64,000 nt of DNA from Aurelia coerulea. Lineage: Eukaryota; Cnidaria; Scyphozoa; Semaeostomeae; Ulmaridae. The first letter of the stretch is position 1. Every line of letters starts with the position of its first letter. A program made the translations under genes and the position numbers. The notes under the pieces were generated by a model, which saw only the letters and a list, made by a program, of their open reading frames with translations, was not told the origin of the DNA and did not search any database. Location of the stretch: NCBI GenBank assembly GCA_039566865.1, contig CM076962.1, forward strand, positions 5,574,743-5,638,742, given 5' to 3'. Shown here one piece after another: positions 35,367 through 44,947 of this stretch.

Positions 35367-35856
35367 TAGCCTGTGTTCCAGACCACTTGAGAAGGAAAGT
35401 GGTTTGTGTAACCAAGCACTAATCCGTGTTCACAAATTTTCTTCGGAATCTGAAGAAAAATTAATATATGCAACTAATAATTCGCATAATCACTATTTGT
35501 TTTGTTATTAAAAGTAAAAGCCTGTCTCATGTGAAGAACTCAATACAAAGAATAGAAAATTTCAATGGCTGCTAATCCTATTGACTTTTTACGATGAAAG
35601 AATAGGAGATTTGAATGCCTGCTAATCCTACTGAGTTTTTACGCCCTTGCAAAGTGATAACGATCAGCCCTGGTTTGTTTCAAACACACATGTTCACAAA
35701 GACATCCGTTGTGTTGATCACTGACTTCATTGCAGCCAATCAGATCCGTGAAAGAATGCCCTTAATTATTTCGCAATTCAATTCATCGTCTGAACACGGA
35801 TTAGTGCTTGGTTACACAGACCACTTTCCTTTCCAAGTGGTCTGGAACACAGGCTA
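35367..35856. mobile_element. hAT-type MITE with ~65-bp inverted ends (490 bp)
   Basis: The termini start TAGCCTGTGTTCCAGACC and are inverted with few mismatches for about 65 bp. CCAAAAGT flanks both sides exactly (35359-35366, 35857-35864). Removing it restores the LINE LPK/TTNFG junction. It contains two direct copies of a CCTGCTAATCCTA motif in the middle. Confidence 0.93.
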
Positions 35857-36066
35857 CCAAAAGTGCGCACGACAAACTTTGGAATCGAGACTATATCCTT
35901 CCTTGGAAACAGACTTTGGTCCACTTTGCCAAATGCAGTGAAACGAGCAAGCACACTTTCGATCTTTAAAAACCTGATTAGATGTTGGAAGGGCGAGAAC
36001 TGCAACTGTAGGCTATGCAAAAACATACATTCCGCAGGTTGGGTATCTAACATGATATTCATATAG

Positions 36067-37181
36067 CTATGTTATTATGTTCAATGCTAGTCTAATGTTT
36101 TGAACAGTTGTGCAAATATGACTTTTTTCCCATTTATTTCATTTTTATATTTTTGCTAAATAGTAGGCCTAAATTAGCAGTAATTTTGCTATGTCGTGTA
36201 TTTTAAGCCTACTTTAAAGAAAGAAATAATAATAGGATAATAATGAAATCGCAAACCAGTGTTGCGTAGAAGTCAAACTATTTAATTTTGTGCAATGAAA
36301 ATTTCGTGCAAAGCTTCTGCTCTCAACTAATCCTTCGATGGACTAAACTTAGGATAACCACAGTTTCGTAAATAATTTCGAACTTTTTCGGCCATGCGTC
36401 ACTGCGAGTAACATCGACGATCGAGTAATATTTTCAGAATGCAGCCATGCTTACCCTGAAGTAAAAAAATATTCTGTAAAATTTAGAAGATTAACTTTTC
36501 TCAACGATCAAAAGGGAATACAAACGTGAAATCTATGTCGCAAATTTTTTTTTTTTTTGCAAACAACAAGAATTTCGCCCCAATTTATCATAAACTGACC
36601 CCCTGGAACATCAAACCAAAGATTAAGTAATCAATGCTCTAAGGACGGGGTATAATTTTGACTTCGCCTTGAGTTGTTATCGTTGCTCTCCATTGTTTGC
36701 GGCAGCTAGATAGTAAATAAAGATGGCGGGCTCGGAAATCAACATGATACCAACACATAGATATCTAATTTCTACGATGTCATCCCCTATTTTCCCGGCA
36801 GTACCGATACGATTTTCTGATAGCCAAATAATTGTCAATCGATACAAAAAATTTCCTGAAAAGGCTGCGGCCAGATTTTTTGTGTGCAAAATACATGGAG
36901 ATTCAATTAATTTTCCACACTATTTTTTAACATAGGCGATTTTCGATTTTCTCATGTGAACATGAAGTAAAATTAAGAAGACCTTTTTAACCTCATTTCC
37001 TTCATTTTTCTGCTTTCAGAAGATAACGATTTGCAGGATAAGGTTTCGTTGTTATGATACAGAAAAATATTCTGATAGTACCTGCCTGAAAAAACCTCCA
37101 AAAATTTGAAAGCCGAAGTTTCACCTTCGTTCAAAAATGTGGTTACTGATGCAAGAACTTATTGGGATTTGACGAAGCAAG
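36067..37181. other. LINE 3' UTR, then intergenic with one ATG-started ORF
   Basis: The LINE tail ends near 36245 in ATAATAATGAAAT-like repeats. At 36723 an ATG in strong context (AAAGATGGCGG) opens 70 codons (MAGSEINMIPTHRYLIST..., ending 36935). It is moderately protein-like and preceded by a short less AT-rich region, and might be a small gene or first exon, but I do not recognise it. Confidence 0.3.
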
Positions 37182-37183
37182 TA

Positions 37184-37470
37184 CCGGGTGACCCAAGAAA
37201 GTGACCCAACGCAATCTGTTATAGAAAATAAAGTAAGTGGCTGATTGAAATACTTGAAACTTTGTTCTGTCGCTAAAAGACTAGCCTACGTTCGTTATAA
37301 GTATTTTTTGCAATTTCTTTCACACAGTAAATTTCTCGAATTAAGGATTATGAGAAAAAGGACGTACTCGAAATCTTCAAAAAGTCGTCAAAACAGGGGA
37401 TCGATTTGCAGCATTTTCAGATCTTCTAAACAACGGGCAGCGTGTTTCATTTCAGCCTGGGAATAGGAAG
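37184..37470. mobile_element. Half copy of the CCGGGTGACCC palindromic MITE
   Basis: It matches the left half of 13333-13948 from its TA (37182-37183) to about the centre of the palindrome, where it breaks off. Confidence 0.8.
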
Positions 37471-37704
37471 GCCCCGTTTACACGATACCATTTTCATTTC
37501 ATATCGGATTGGGAGTGGCAATCCGATCCGAAAATGTTTCTGTTATCATGACACCGTCTGTTATCATGACACCACTTTCGACCAAGAAATGAGTTTTCAG
37601 CTGTATCAAAGAGTGGCACCCATGATGAACCATTCTTGTCCATTTTGTAGAATTTAAAAAACTTGATAATACTATTGGGCTGCTTGCTATGTAACTTTTC
37701 TTAA

Positions 37705-38585
37705 CCCTAATCCACATGGGGGGGAGTGGATTCCACCCCCCCCCCTCAATGTTTTATTTGCCACGTTTTTAAACAACATTTGCTATGTCCCCCAGCCTCC
37801 CTGACTTTAACTAATTATCTATTATCCACATTTTGGTGAAAAAATTTTTGAACAATAGGACTCACAGGTCACGTGACATGCCCATATTTGGAAGGAGGTA
37901 GCAGCAAAATCATTGTTTTCAATGATTTCAATGGAATTATTTGATTGAATTATGAAGTATTATACAGCAAATGAATCAGCAAACAAAGGGCTTCAATTTG
38001 ATACCGGAATTTCTGGAATTTGATGATGTCAGCATTTTTTATAATGATGCCATTTTGGCCGCCATTTTGGACTAATCAGCAATTTTTTCAAGTTTTTTCG
38101 AACCTTTTCAATGAAAAAAACACTCTAATGATACATTTGTTATAGATAATCACCATTTTGCAGGCTCTTTTGGTCTCTTTTTACATAGAATAAATTAATC
38201 GCACAAATGACGTCATAAGAATCGGCTACTTTCTGCCAAAATATCACTCCAAAATTGTTATTTTCAATGAAATAATATTTTATCATCAAATATGTTGACA
38301 AACTGAACCAAAAACTGCATAAAGTTCGTGCAAAATCTTTATTAAACTTGAATTCAACTTGGAAGCCTGATTTTCACAGATTTTCAGCTTCGTGACGTCA
38401 CTGTGACGTCACAAGGCGTGGCAGCCACACCCAAATTACGCTACGAGCTACAAATTACCTGTTCTATAACTGTGCCAAGTTGTATTGAATTCGGATGAGT
38501 CTAAGGCAGTTTTCAGCAGGGGGGGGGGTGGAAAGCACGGCCCCCCCATAAATGGTAGCTCGAAAAAAGCCCATATGGATTTGGG
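37705..38585. mobile_element. piggyBac-type MITE, different family (881 bp)
   Basis: CCCTAATCCACATGGG and CCCATATGGATTTGGG are imperfect inverted ends at TTAA (37701-37704, 38586-38589). The ends resemble those of the CCCTATCCAGACTGGG family, but the interior is unrelated. No ORF. Confidence 0.85.
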
Positions 38586-39487
38586 TTAAACAGGGATTAC
38601 ATACTGTATAACTTGATAACTACACTTGTGTTGTGGTTGAAAGGCACTACCCTTATCTAAATAGATGATGTTACTATAATCAGCATAGCCGTCAAATCTT
38701 TTCTTTTGTCAAAAGATCCCGTGGGGTTCTGACTCACGCTCTGACCAGATCGCATTTTCTCCTATGATTGACCAATCAGGTGCCGTCGTTGTGTTTACTT
38801 CCGCGTTTCGCAGCAAAACTTAGGCCATTTTCGGCCGTTTTGACCACTCTCCGGAAAAAATTATTGCACGATCGGATATATCGAATTTCGTCAAAATTTC
38901 AATTGGAGAAGATTCTCCATGCTTTGGACCATAAGTGTTTTCGGTATGGCATTGCGATCACGAAAAATAGCAGAATTGTGGCATTTTTAAGCTTAATGCA
39001 GTCATTCATCGGTTAAATACTCTATGATTAGCAAAACGAAGAGTAGAAAACTGAAAACCTGAAGAAGAACTAGTGCATACACATACCTCAGATGGATTTA
39101 ATAACAAACATCCACTTTTTCTGCCGCGATCTACAGCGAGTTTCACCAGCAAATAACACAGTCAACAAAAATAGGCGCGAGAACTTGAATGATCAGCTAC
39201 ATGCCATCGTCGAGTGAGAACAGAATCCGATTCCAATGAACAGAAATATGAATAAATCAACGGTGAATAACGAATACATGAACTTGCCATGCTGAAGATT
39301 ACGGGAGTAGCTGTACGTCCACTCTGGCCCAGAAAGAACAATTTTGTGATGTCTCTTTCGATAAACCATCTATGGATAAACCGTGCCACCATTCCTTTAT
39401 CCAACTGCGGCTATCGTTGCCAGATGGAAACCGGCAATAACATTACCAAAACGATGTACGAATTGATCGGTCACATCCCATCTTTTA

Positions 39488-39914
39488 CACGTTTTTTTAT
39501 TTATAAGAAACTGGTTTATAAGAAACTAGTACTACGATGACCAAAAATTTAAGAAACTCTAGTACTACGCTCAAGAACAGTTAAGAAACTCTAAAACCTT
39601 ATTTCTGTACGTCTCTCTTATTCTATGTCTCTCTAACAAAGGTATATTCGTCTTTCCTTGCCTTTTAACTGCAAAATTGGTAAATTTTTGCCTTAATGTG
39701 CATGGCTTCTTCTTGATGACAATGTTAATGCAAAATGGAAGCCCTTTGTCGAGAAGAAGGCTCAACTTAGAACAATACCGCAATTTTAGGCCCAAAAAAT
39801 AAGAAACTAATTAAGAAACTTTTACTACAAAAACACCGAAAATTTCATGCGAAATTAAGAAACTTTTACTACTAACTAAGTGCTGATCCAAGTTTCTTAT
39901 ATAAAAAAAACCTG
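39488..39914. mobile_element. TA-target MITE in the left arm, with empty site in the right arm
   Basis: An inverted copy of the 25239-25845 family. It is flanked by TA at 39486-39487 and 39915-39916. The corresponding place in the right arm (53632-53633) has a single TA and no insert, so insertion happened after the palindrome formed. Confidence 0.96.
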
Positions 39915-39967
39915 TATTGCAAGAAAAATGTCTATCGTATTATGGTCTAGCAGGCTAGCAGCTTCAT

Positions 39968-40080
39968 AGACTTGCCCCAAGTCTATTTCGTCAAAAAAAA
40001 ATTTCGTCAAAGAAAATTGAAGGGTAATATACTTTCCGGTAGACTTATTACAGTTGACAAAACAGACTTGGAGCAAGTCT
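39968..40080. mobile_element. 113-bp MITE with 11-bp duplication and empty site
   Basis: The ends are AGACTTGC and GCAAGTCT; AGCAGCTTCAT is duplicated at 39957-39967 and 40081-40091. The right arm has one copy (53581-53591, inverse) and no insert. The 11-bp duplication is longer than usual for hAT or mariner elements, so the mobilising family is unknown. Confidence 0.92.
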
Positions 40081-40273
40081 AGCAGCTTCATGAAACAGAA
40101 CTGAAATGCTAGTTTTAGTGTTCTTACGAATACGAATAACAAGAAGAAATGTACATCTTATTTCCATAAAAAGATCGATCTTTTCGACATTTGAAATACT
40201 ATTTATAGAAACTCCTCATGTCAATTTCACATTTTGGGCGGATATCATTAAAAATATTTTATATTTTAGAAGT

Positions 40274-41990
40274 CTGGAAAGCGCAGTTTGACCAGAAATC
40301 GAAGGATGAGACAAGCGACGACAATCATTGTATATTTCATTATTCTTCATATAGACATTCCAGTAAAGTTGACAAAAATCGGTGGTTGACAAAATCAGTA
40401 GTTGACACAAATCGATAGTTGACATAAATCAGTAGACATAAACGGTTAAGAAATTATTGAATTAAACATGTTGTACGTTTCGAACCTGTCTAGGTTCATC
40501 ATCAGCAATTAATTAAGAGATAAACAGTAATTTATACCCTAAGATAAACAAGAGTTAAGGGAAAAACAAGCGTGAGTTACATTTCCTACGCGAGAGGGAA
40601 CCCGAGGCCTAAGTCCCAAGAGGATGAAATCAAAAAAGAACTAAAGGGATAGATGACTGCTGTGAATTGAGTTCAGGTCGATCTCGTAAAATCAAAAGGC
40701 TTTCGTGAATGAGCAAGTCAAAATCATTATTGGCTCTGTCTAAAATAGAGAAATCATTAACCGACGCGGCGTGTCCTGATTGGTTAATATGATCCCCTAT
40801 GGCAGAAGAACTCCCTTTTATTTCAAGACCAGCTTTGTTAATTCCCAAGTGCTCTCTGCATCGAGTAATCAAATTACGTGATGTTTTTCCATAGTACGAG
40901 GCATGGCAGCCAGGACACTGAAACTTGTAAACAACAGAAGAGCGCATGGTAACAGGAAAGCGGTCTTTAAACGGGAAGAGTGATCCAATGCGTTTTGGGG
41001 ACCGAAAAATAACCCTCAATTGGATATTAGGATAACATTTCTTAATAATTCTACCTAGCCTAGTCTTAATTTGTAGACTGTAGTGCCCAAGAAAAGGTAT
41101 ACAAAATAGAAGGGGGACTTTATTATCCGCCTCTTTGGGGGGGGGGGGGGTTGGGCCTAAATTGGCGATCCAAAATTTTTTTAATAATACGATCAATAAG
41201 GCTCTTGGGGAAGCAATTCTCAGTTAAGATTTTCTTAATGCGAACAATTTCTTCATGAAAATTGCGGTATGAAGAGCAAATGTGGAAAGCACGATAAACC
41301 AGAACCCTAATTAAATTAATCTTATACTTAGTTGGGGCTAGGCTAGAGAAGTCAGTATAAAGACCAGTAAACGTCTTTTTCCTATATAAGCTAGTAGAAA
41401 AAGTATCATTATCATGAGTAACAAGTACATCCAAAAATGGCAAAGCATAATCCGACTCTAATTCATACGTAAATTTAATATTAGGATGTTGACGATTTAT
41501 AAATTCAAGAAAGCTATATATATGATCTCTGCTTCTAAATAAGCAAAATGTATCATCAACGTACCTGCGATACAGTACAGGTTTAAATTCAGAAGGACTG
41601 TTGGCTAGATATTTCTTTTCTAAAACATTCATAAAGATATTAGCAAGGGTTGGCCCAAGAGGTGACCCCATAGCAACACCATCAATTTGATCAAATAGTT
41701 GTTTGTTGAAGACAAAATGAGTGTCCTTAACTGCAAAAGTCAGTAGTTTACGAAACTGCGAAGGGTTGAGAGAACAGTCCCTATAATCCAAGTTTTCAAT
41801 GTCTTCAAACAATAATTCAATACACAGATCAATACATTCATCCAGTGGGATATTAGTAAATAAGCTGGATACATCAAAGCTAGCCATAATAACATCTTCA
41901 TCCTTCTGAAAAGATGTTATTTCAGATACAAAAGAAAATGTATCCTTTACGGTATATTCATTGGTAGTAAAAGGCTTTAAAATTGGTACA
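40274..41990 (-). pseudogene. Penelope-like element, 5'-truncated inverted copy
   Basis: On the minus strand this repeats the RT-to-end part of the full PLE at 50578-52262 almost base for base. The RT palm has MASFDVSSLFTNIPLDECID, AMGSPLGPTLANIFMNVLEK and YVDD (41123-41887). A GIY-YIG-type endonuclease follows, with VYKFQCPGCHASYYGKTSRN and an HESLLILRDRPELN end (40630-41196). A frameshift in a long C-run separates RT and endonuclease. It starts abruptly in mid-RT at the junction with the head of the next copy near 41990. At its outer end about 22 bases match the head of a PLE (CTGGTCAAACTGCGCTTTCC read inward), the mark of tandem PLE copies. Confidence 0.93.
40477..40505 (-). ncRNA. Hammerhead-ribozyme-like core in the inverted PLE copy
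   Basis: Same motif as at 52057-52085, on the minus strand: CTGATGA, a 6-bp stem GAACCT/AGGTTC with an AGAC loop, then GAAAC. See the plus-strand entry for reservations. Confidence 0.5.
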
Positions 41991-41991
41991 A

Positions 41992-42514
41992 GAAGGTGGA
42001 AATCTGGTCAAACTGCGCTTTCCACCCGAATGTTCTATCGCAAACATAATACAACGACGATATGGCAGTGATGGTTTACAAGCATTCCGCTCTCATGAAA
42101 AACTTGACAAGAAGTACAGAAAAACTGAACTTGACTTGGCATTTCTTCAGTCCTGTGAGTATTTTGGTGTTGTCCCAAAGTTCTTGAATTTTAAACTTGC
42201 GAACAATCGCCTCCGATCATCCTCAATGTACGCCACGTGTAGAAGAAGATTGCTGACGACGGAAATCCAACACAAAAGAAAACATCTGAGATGCACCCAA
42301 GGAAAGCTCAAATTATCAAAAGAACAGTTGCGATCAATCTACTCATGGTTTGACTTTAATCATATTATTGCCTTTATTACATCTGTTAATACTAAATCGA
42401 TGAAAAGGGTCGAAATTGTCCAGAATCGTAAATTAGATAACCTTAAGCAGGAATATTTGGCTACGGGTATCGACCCTGATAAAGTCATATTTAACTACTC
42501 TGACTATGCCCTAA
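41992..42514 (+). pseudogene. Penelope-like element, N-terminal part (upstream of the gypsy insertion)
   Basis: An open frame encodes a basic PLE N-terminal region: RRYGSDGLQAFRSHEKLDKK, LAFLQSCEYFGVVPKFLNFK and RRRLLTTEIQHKRKHLRC. These match the helix-rich extension that precedes the RT in PLE proteins. No ATG stands at its start; the apparent opening codons come from the junction with the inverted copy, so the true start is missing or lies further in. The frame ends in ...SDYAL exactly at the LTR and resumes after it at 50069. Confidence 0.8.
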
Positions 42515-42782
42515 TGTGAGGCCCTCTGCGGAGGCCCCCAAAAGACTTTCTGCACAAATGGGGAGTTTGACCCCCGGACGAGAGAGAGGAGGGAGAGAAG
42601 AAGAGAAAGACAAGAGGAAGGACGCTAAATGACTGAGAGATGAAAGTATTCGAGTTTTGATGTAGAAGAGTCTTGATTTTGAAGGATTTGGTTCTGGAAA
42701 AAGTCGTGTGTTTTCTTTCGAGTGAATCGCTTGGTTGAGTCGTTACAGATAGTTTTTGGGTCGTTGTTGTGTGCGTCTAACA
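42515..42782 (+). repeat. 5' LTR
   Basis: It begins TGTGAGGCCC and ends GTCTAACA (TG...CA). A GGCCCTCTGCGGAGGCC hairpin lies near the start and a purine-rich GAGAGAGAGG tract follows. No difference from the 3' LTR was found by eye. Confidence 0.96.
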
Positions 42783-42786
42783 ATTC

Positions 42787-42805
42787 TGGTGACCTCGACG
42801 TGACA
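42787..42805 (+). promoter_or_regulatory. Primer-binding site (putative)
   Basis: TGGTGACCTCGACGTGACA starts four bases after the LTR, the right place and the canonical TGG for pairing with a tRNA 3' CCA end. I cannot name the tRNA without a search. Confidence 0.75.
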
Positions 42806-43206
42806 GTTAATAACTTTTCCGAACTGCAGATCTGTGAGTACGATTTATTTATTAATTTTTGTGTCGATCATTCAGGAAGAAATTTGTGAAGAACAGAGTG
42901 AAAGGAAGACGGAAGGCCCGTTCGCAAGGGTTTCTTTTAGTGTTGAGTTTGGCTGAATATTGTGTTGTAAATATCTCGGATTAAAGAATTTTGGAGCGAT
43001 TCCAATATGGAAAACAGAAGAAATGTTTGTGTAAATATTGAATAGAGGATTTATACCTGAACTTTTGTTTTGAATCGACTTTTGTGTGTTGCTTTGTGGC
43101 TATTTGAGTGTGTTTCTTGTTGTTTTCTTCGCGTGCGTGATTGCATGACTACGCGGCGTTTGTTTACATTTTGTGGGGACTAAATCGTGCATAGAACAAG
43201 CTCAAA

Positions 43207-44649
43207 ATGAATGAGGAACTAGAAGACATACAACTTGAAATTCAAAGTTTTGCTTCGTGTTTAGATAAGGATGAACTCTACACTGTTTGTGAAAAACTAA
43301 AAATAGAAAAATCAGACTTTGAGGGGAAATCCCGTTTTGCCACGGTAAAAGTCTTAACGAAAGAAATTGAGAAACTGTTAGATAAATTGAAAGACGTAGA
43401 AAAGGTGGCATTTTTGAAGCAAACGTTGGAAATGATTAATCCAAAATCAAGGGAAACGGAAGACCCAAGTAAAACAATTGATGTAGACGAGGAAGTAAGA
43501 CAGGAAATGGACAGGGAGGTCTATTTATTGCGAGAGAAACAAAAGAGAGAGCTCGAAGCCATTAAAGTGCAGTTCAGCAAAGGCGCAGGGAAGACGGGGG
43601 TTGCGCAAGAAAACCCAGAAGCAGACCTGGGCAGTCTAAGATCAATCTTGAAGAAAGATTTTCGTATTTTGGGGACAATTGGGTCTCAGGGATCAAGGGA
43701 TCAATTATCTTTTATCAGTTTGAGCAGACAGATTGAAAGTGGGAAAGAAAAGGGCTATTCTGACAAGGAAATAATTGAGGCTATAATAAAATGTATTGCC
43801 CCAGGACTACCCCTGAAAGATTATCTCGAAGCTATGAGGGAAACTGGCCTCCCTACTGTAATAAAGATCATCAGAGCACATTATCAAGAAAAAAATGCCA
43901 GTGAGCTCTATGCTAGCCTGTCCAGTCTAGTGCAGACACCAAATGAAGAGCCGCAAAATTTCCTACTCAGAGCTTTGAACCTCAGAGAGAAAATTATTTT
44001 TGCCTCGAAACAAGAGGGTAGTAAATTAAAGTATGATGCGGCCCAATGCCAGTCAATGTTTTTGCATGCATTAGAAACAGGGCTTATCAGTAACAACCTG
44101 AGGTCAAGAATGAGGGTATTTATTCAACAACCGGACATAACGGACGCAGAGCTGATTGCACAACTCAACCTTGCAGAAGCAGAAGAGTCGGAAAGAAATG
44201 CAAAGTTGGGGATAGGATACAAAGGAAAAGCTAAAGTCTCCCAGATACAGGAAGGGGAAACAGAAAAACCATCAGCAGCGGAGAATCGATCTGCCCCCAA
44301 GAATAAGACATCAGCCCCCCTCAAGACTAAAGAACCAGCTGCTCCCTTTCACGAACAAGTGCTTGCTGAAATCAAGGCGATGAAGGCAGACATGACGTCA
44401 CTGAGACAAGAGATGAATCGAAATTCAGTTGGAAATCAGCAGGGGGCAAAGAAGGAAAATCCCCAGCAGCCCCATGAAAGAAATCGCGGACCAAGGCAAA
44501 ATCGAAGAGGGTGCAAACAGTGCTTCAAAAATGGGCAAGGTGAAACGTGCACCCATTGCTGGAAATGTGGGGATGCAAATCATTTTTCATATCAATGCTC
44601 CCAATTTCAGGGAAACTACCCTCGGCTACTGCAGCGGGACAACCAGTAG
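43207..44649 (+). CDS. gag: Gag polyprotein (capsid and nucleocapsid)
   Basis: This 480-residue protein would form the retrotransposon particle and bind its RNA. The N-terminal third is charged and probably coiled-coil (KEIEKLLDKLKDVEKVAFLK near residues 59-78). Residues ~145-345 are helix-rich and capsid-like (CIAPGLPLKDYLEAMRETGL). A basic Pro/Lys/Gln-rich linker leads to a perfect zinc knuckle, Cys451-X2-Cys454-X4-His459-X4-Cys464, preceded by extra CX2C pairs (CKQC and CTHC). The ATG follows a 424-bp leader. The stop at 44649 lies shortly after the knuckle. The next coding block is in another frame, so a -1 shift near 44605-44645, programmed or mutational, is needed to continue. Confidence 0.93.
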   Translation: MNEELEDIQLEIQSFASCLDKDELYTVCEKLKIEKSDFEGKSRFATVKVLTKEIEKLLDKLKDVEKVAFLKQTLEMINPKSRETEDPSKTIDVDEEVRQEMDREVYLLREKQKRELEAIKVQFSKGAGKTGVAQENPEADLGSLRSILKKDFRILGTIGSQGSRDQLSFISLSRQIESGKEKGYSDKEIIEAIIKCIAPGLPLKDYLEAMRETGLPTVIKIIRAHYQEKNASELYASLSSLVQTPNEEPQNFLLRALNLREKIIFASKQEGSKLKYDAAQCQSMFLHALETGLISNNLRSRMRVFIQQPDITDAELIAQLNLAEAEESERNAKLGIGYKGKAKVSQIQEGETEKPSAAENRSAPKNKTSAPLKTKEPAAPFHEQVLAEIKAMKADMTSLRQEMNRNSVGNQQGAKKENPQQPHERNRGPRQNRRGCKQCFKNGQGETCTHCWKCGDANHFSYQCSQFQGNYPRLLQRDNQ

Positions 44650-44918
44650 CTGGGAATACAACGCAAAAGTCCCAAATTTGTAACAGCTGTGGTGTGGAAA
44701 AAAAGACAATATTTATTTGTGGTGGATGCTTAAACATCAGCTACTGTAGTAAAGATTGCCAGAAGAAAGACTGGGACTACCATAGACCCCTCTGCGAGGC
44801 GATGCAGCAACACAAGAAACTGTATAGTACCGGAAGAATGGGCCTAGGTGATAGTAACGACCTAGGAGTGTACATTAGCCATATCACACCGAAAGAAAGG
44901 GAAAAGTTTCTAAGTTAG
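44640..44918 (+). CDS. MYND-type zinc-finger segment between gag and pol
   Basis: In the frame -1 to gag, the open stretch (44547-44918, overlapping gag) contains a classic MYND finger at 44679-44795: [25 protein letters not shown], then DYHRPLC. All eight Cys/His ligands and the Tyr-Cys and Gln-X3-Trp positions of the family are in place. MYND domains normally bind proline-rich peptides in chromatin and signalling proteins and are not a standard part of Ty3/gypsy gag-pol. Upstream, the linker [20 protein letters not shown] reads like ordinary protein from about 44605. Downstream, the frame ends at 44916-44918, and pol is open in the next -1 frame from at least 44920. It has no good independent ATG, so it is probably expressed by frameshifting from gag, or joined to gag before an indel. 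Confidence 0.82.
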   Translation, partial: QPVAGNTTQKSQICNSCGVEKKTIFICGGCLNISYCSKDCQKKDWDYHRPLCEAMQQHKKLYSTGRMGLGDSNDLGVYISHITPKEREKFLS

Positions 44919-44947
44919 TTGGGACGAAGTGTATTGTAACTGCATTT

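Larger units (their letters stand above)
32010..36066 (+). pseudogene. LINE C-terminal region, split by three nested insertions
   Basis: Three pieces form one LINE end. 32010-32221 encodes HIHERALRSVYKDHQRDVES and a frameshifted YKAKFGLNPPFMKDIF. 35313-35366 encodes RNIGYNIRHGNDSRLPK. 35865-36066 encodes TTNFGIETISFLGNRLWS, then TLSIFKNLIRCWKG and a C-rich end (CNCRLCKNIHSAGW). Between them lie a TTAA foldback (32226-35308) and a hAT-type MITE (35367-35856). Order and orientation are conserved and the sequence resumes exactly at the target duplications. Confidence 0.88.

Noticed and set aside
41983..41991. Start codon for the PLE N-terminal ORF
   Set aside because: The opening codon is TTG and belongs to the inverted copy. 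The frame simply happens to be open across the junction.
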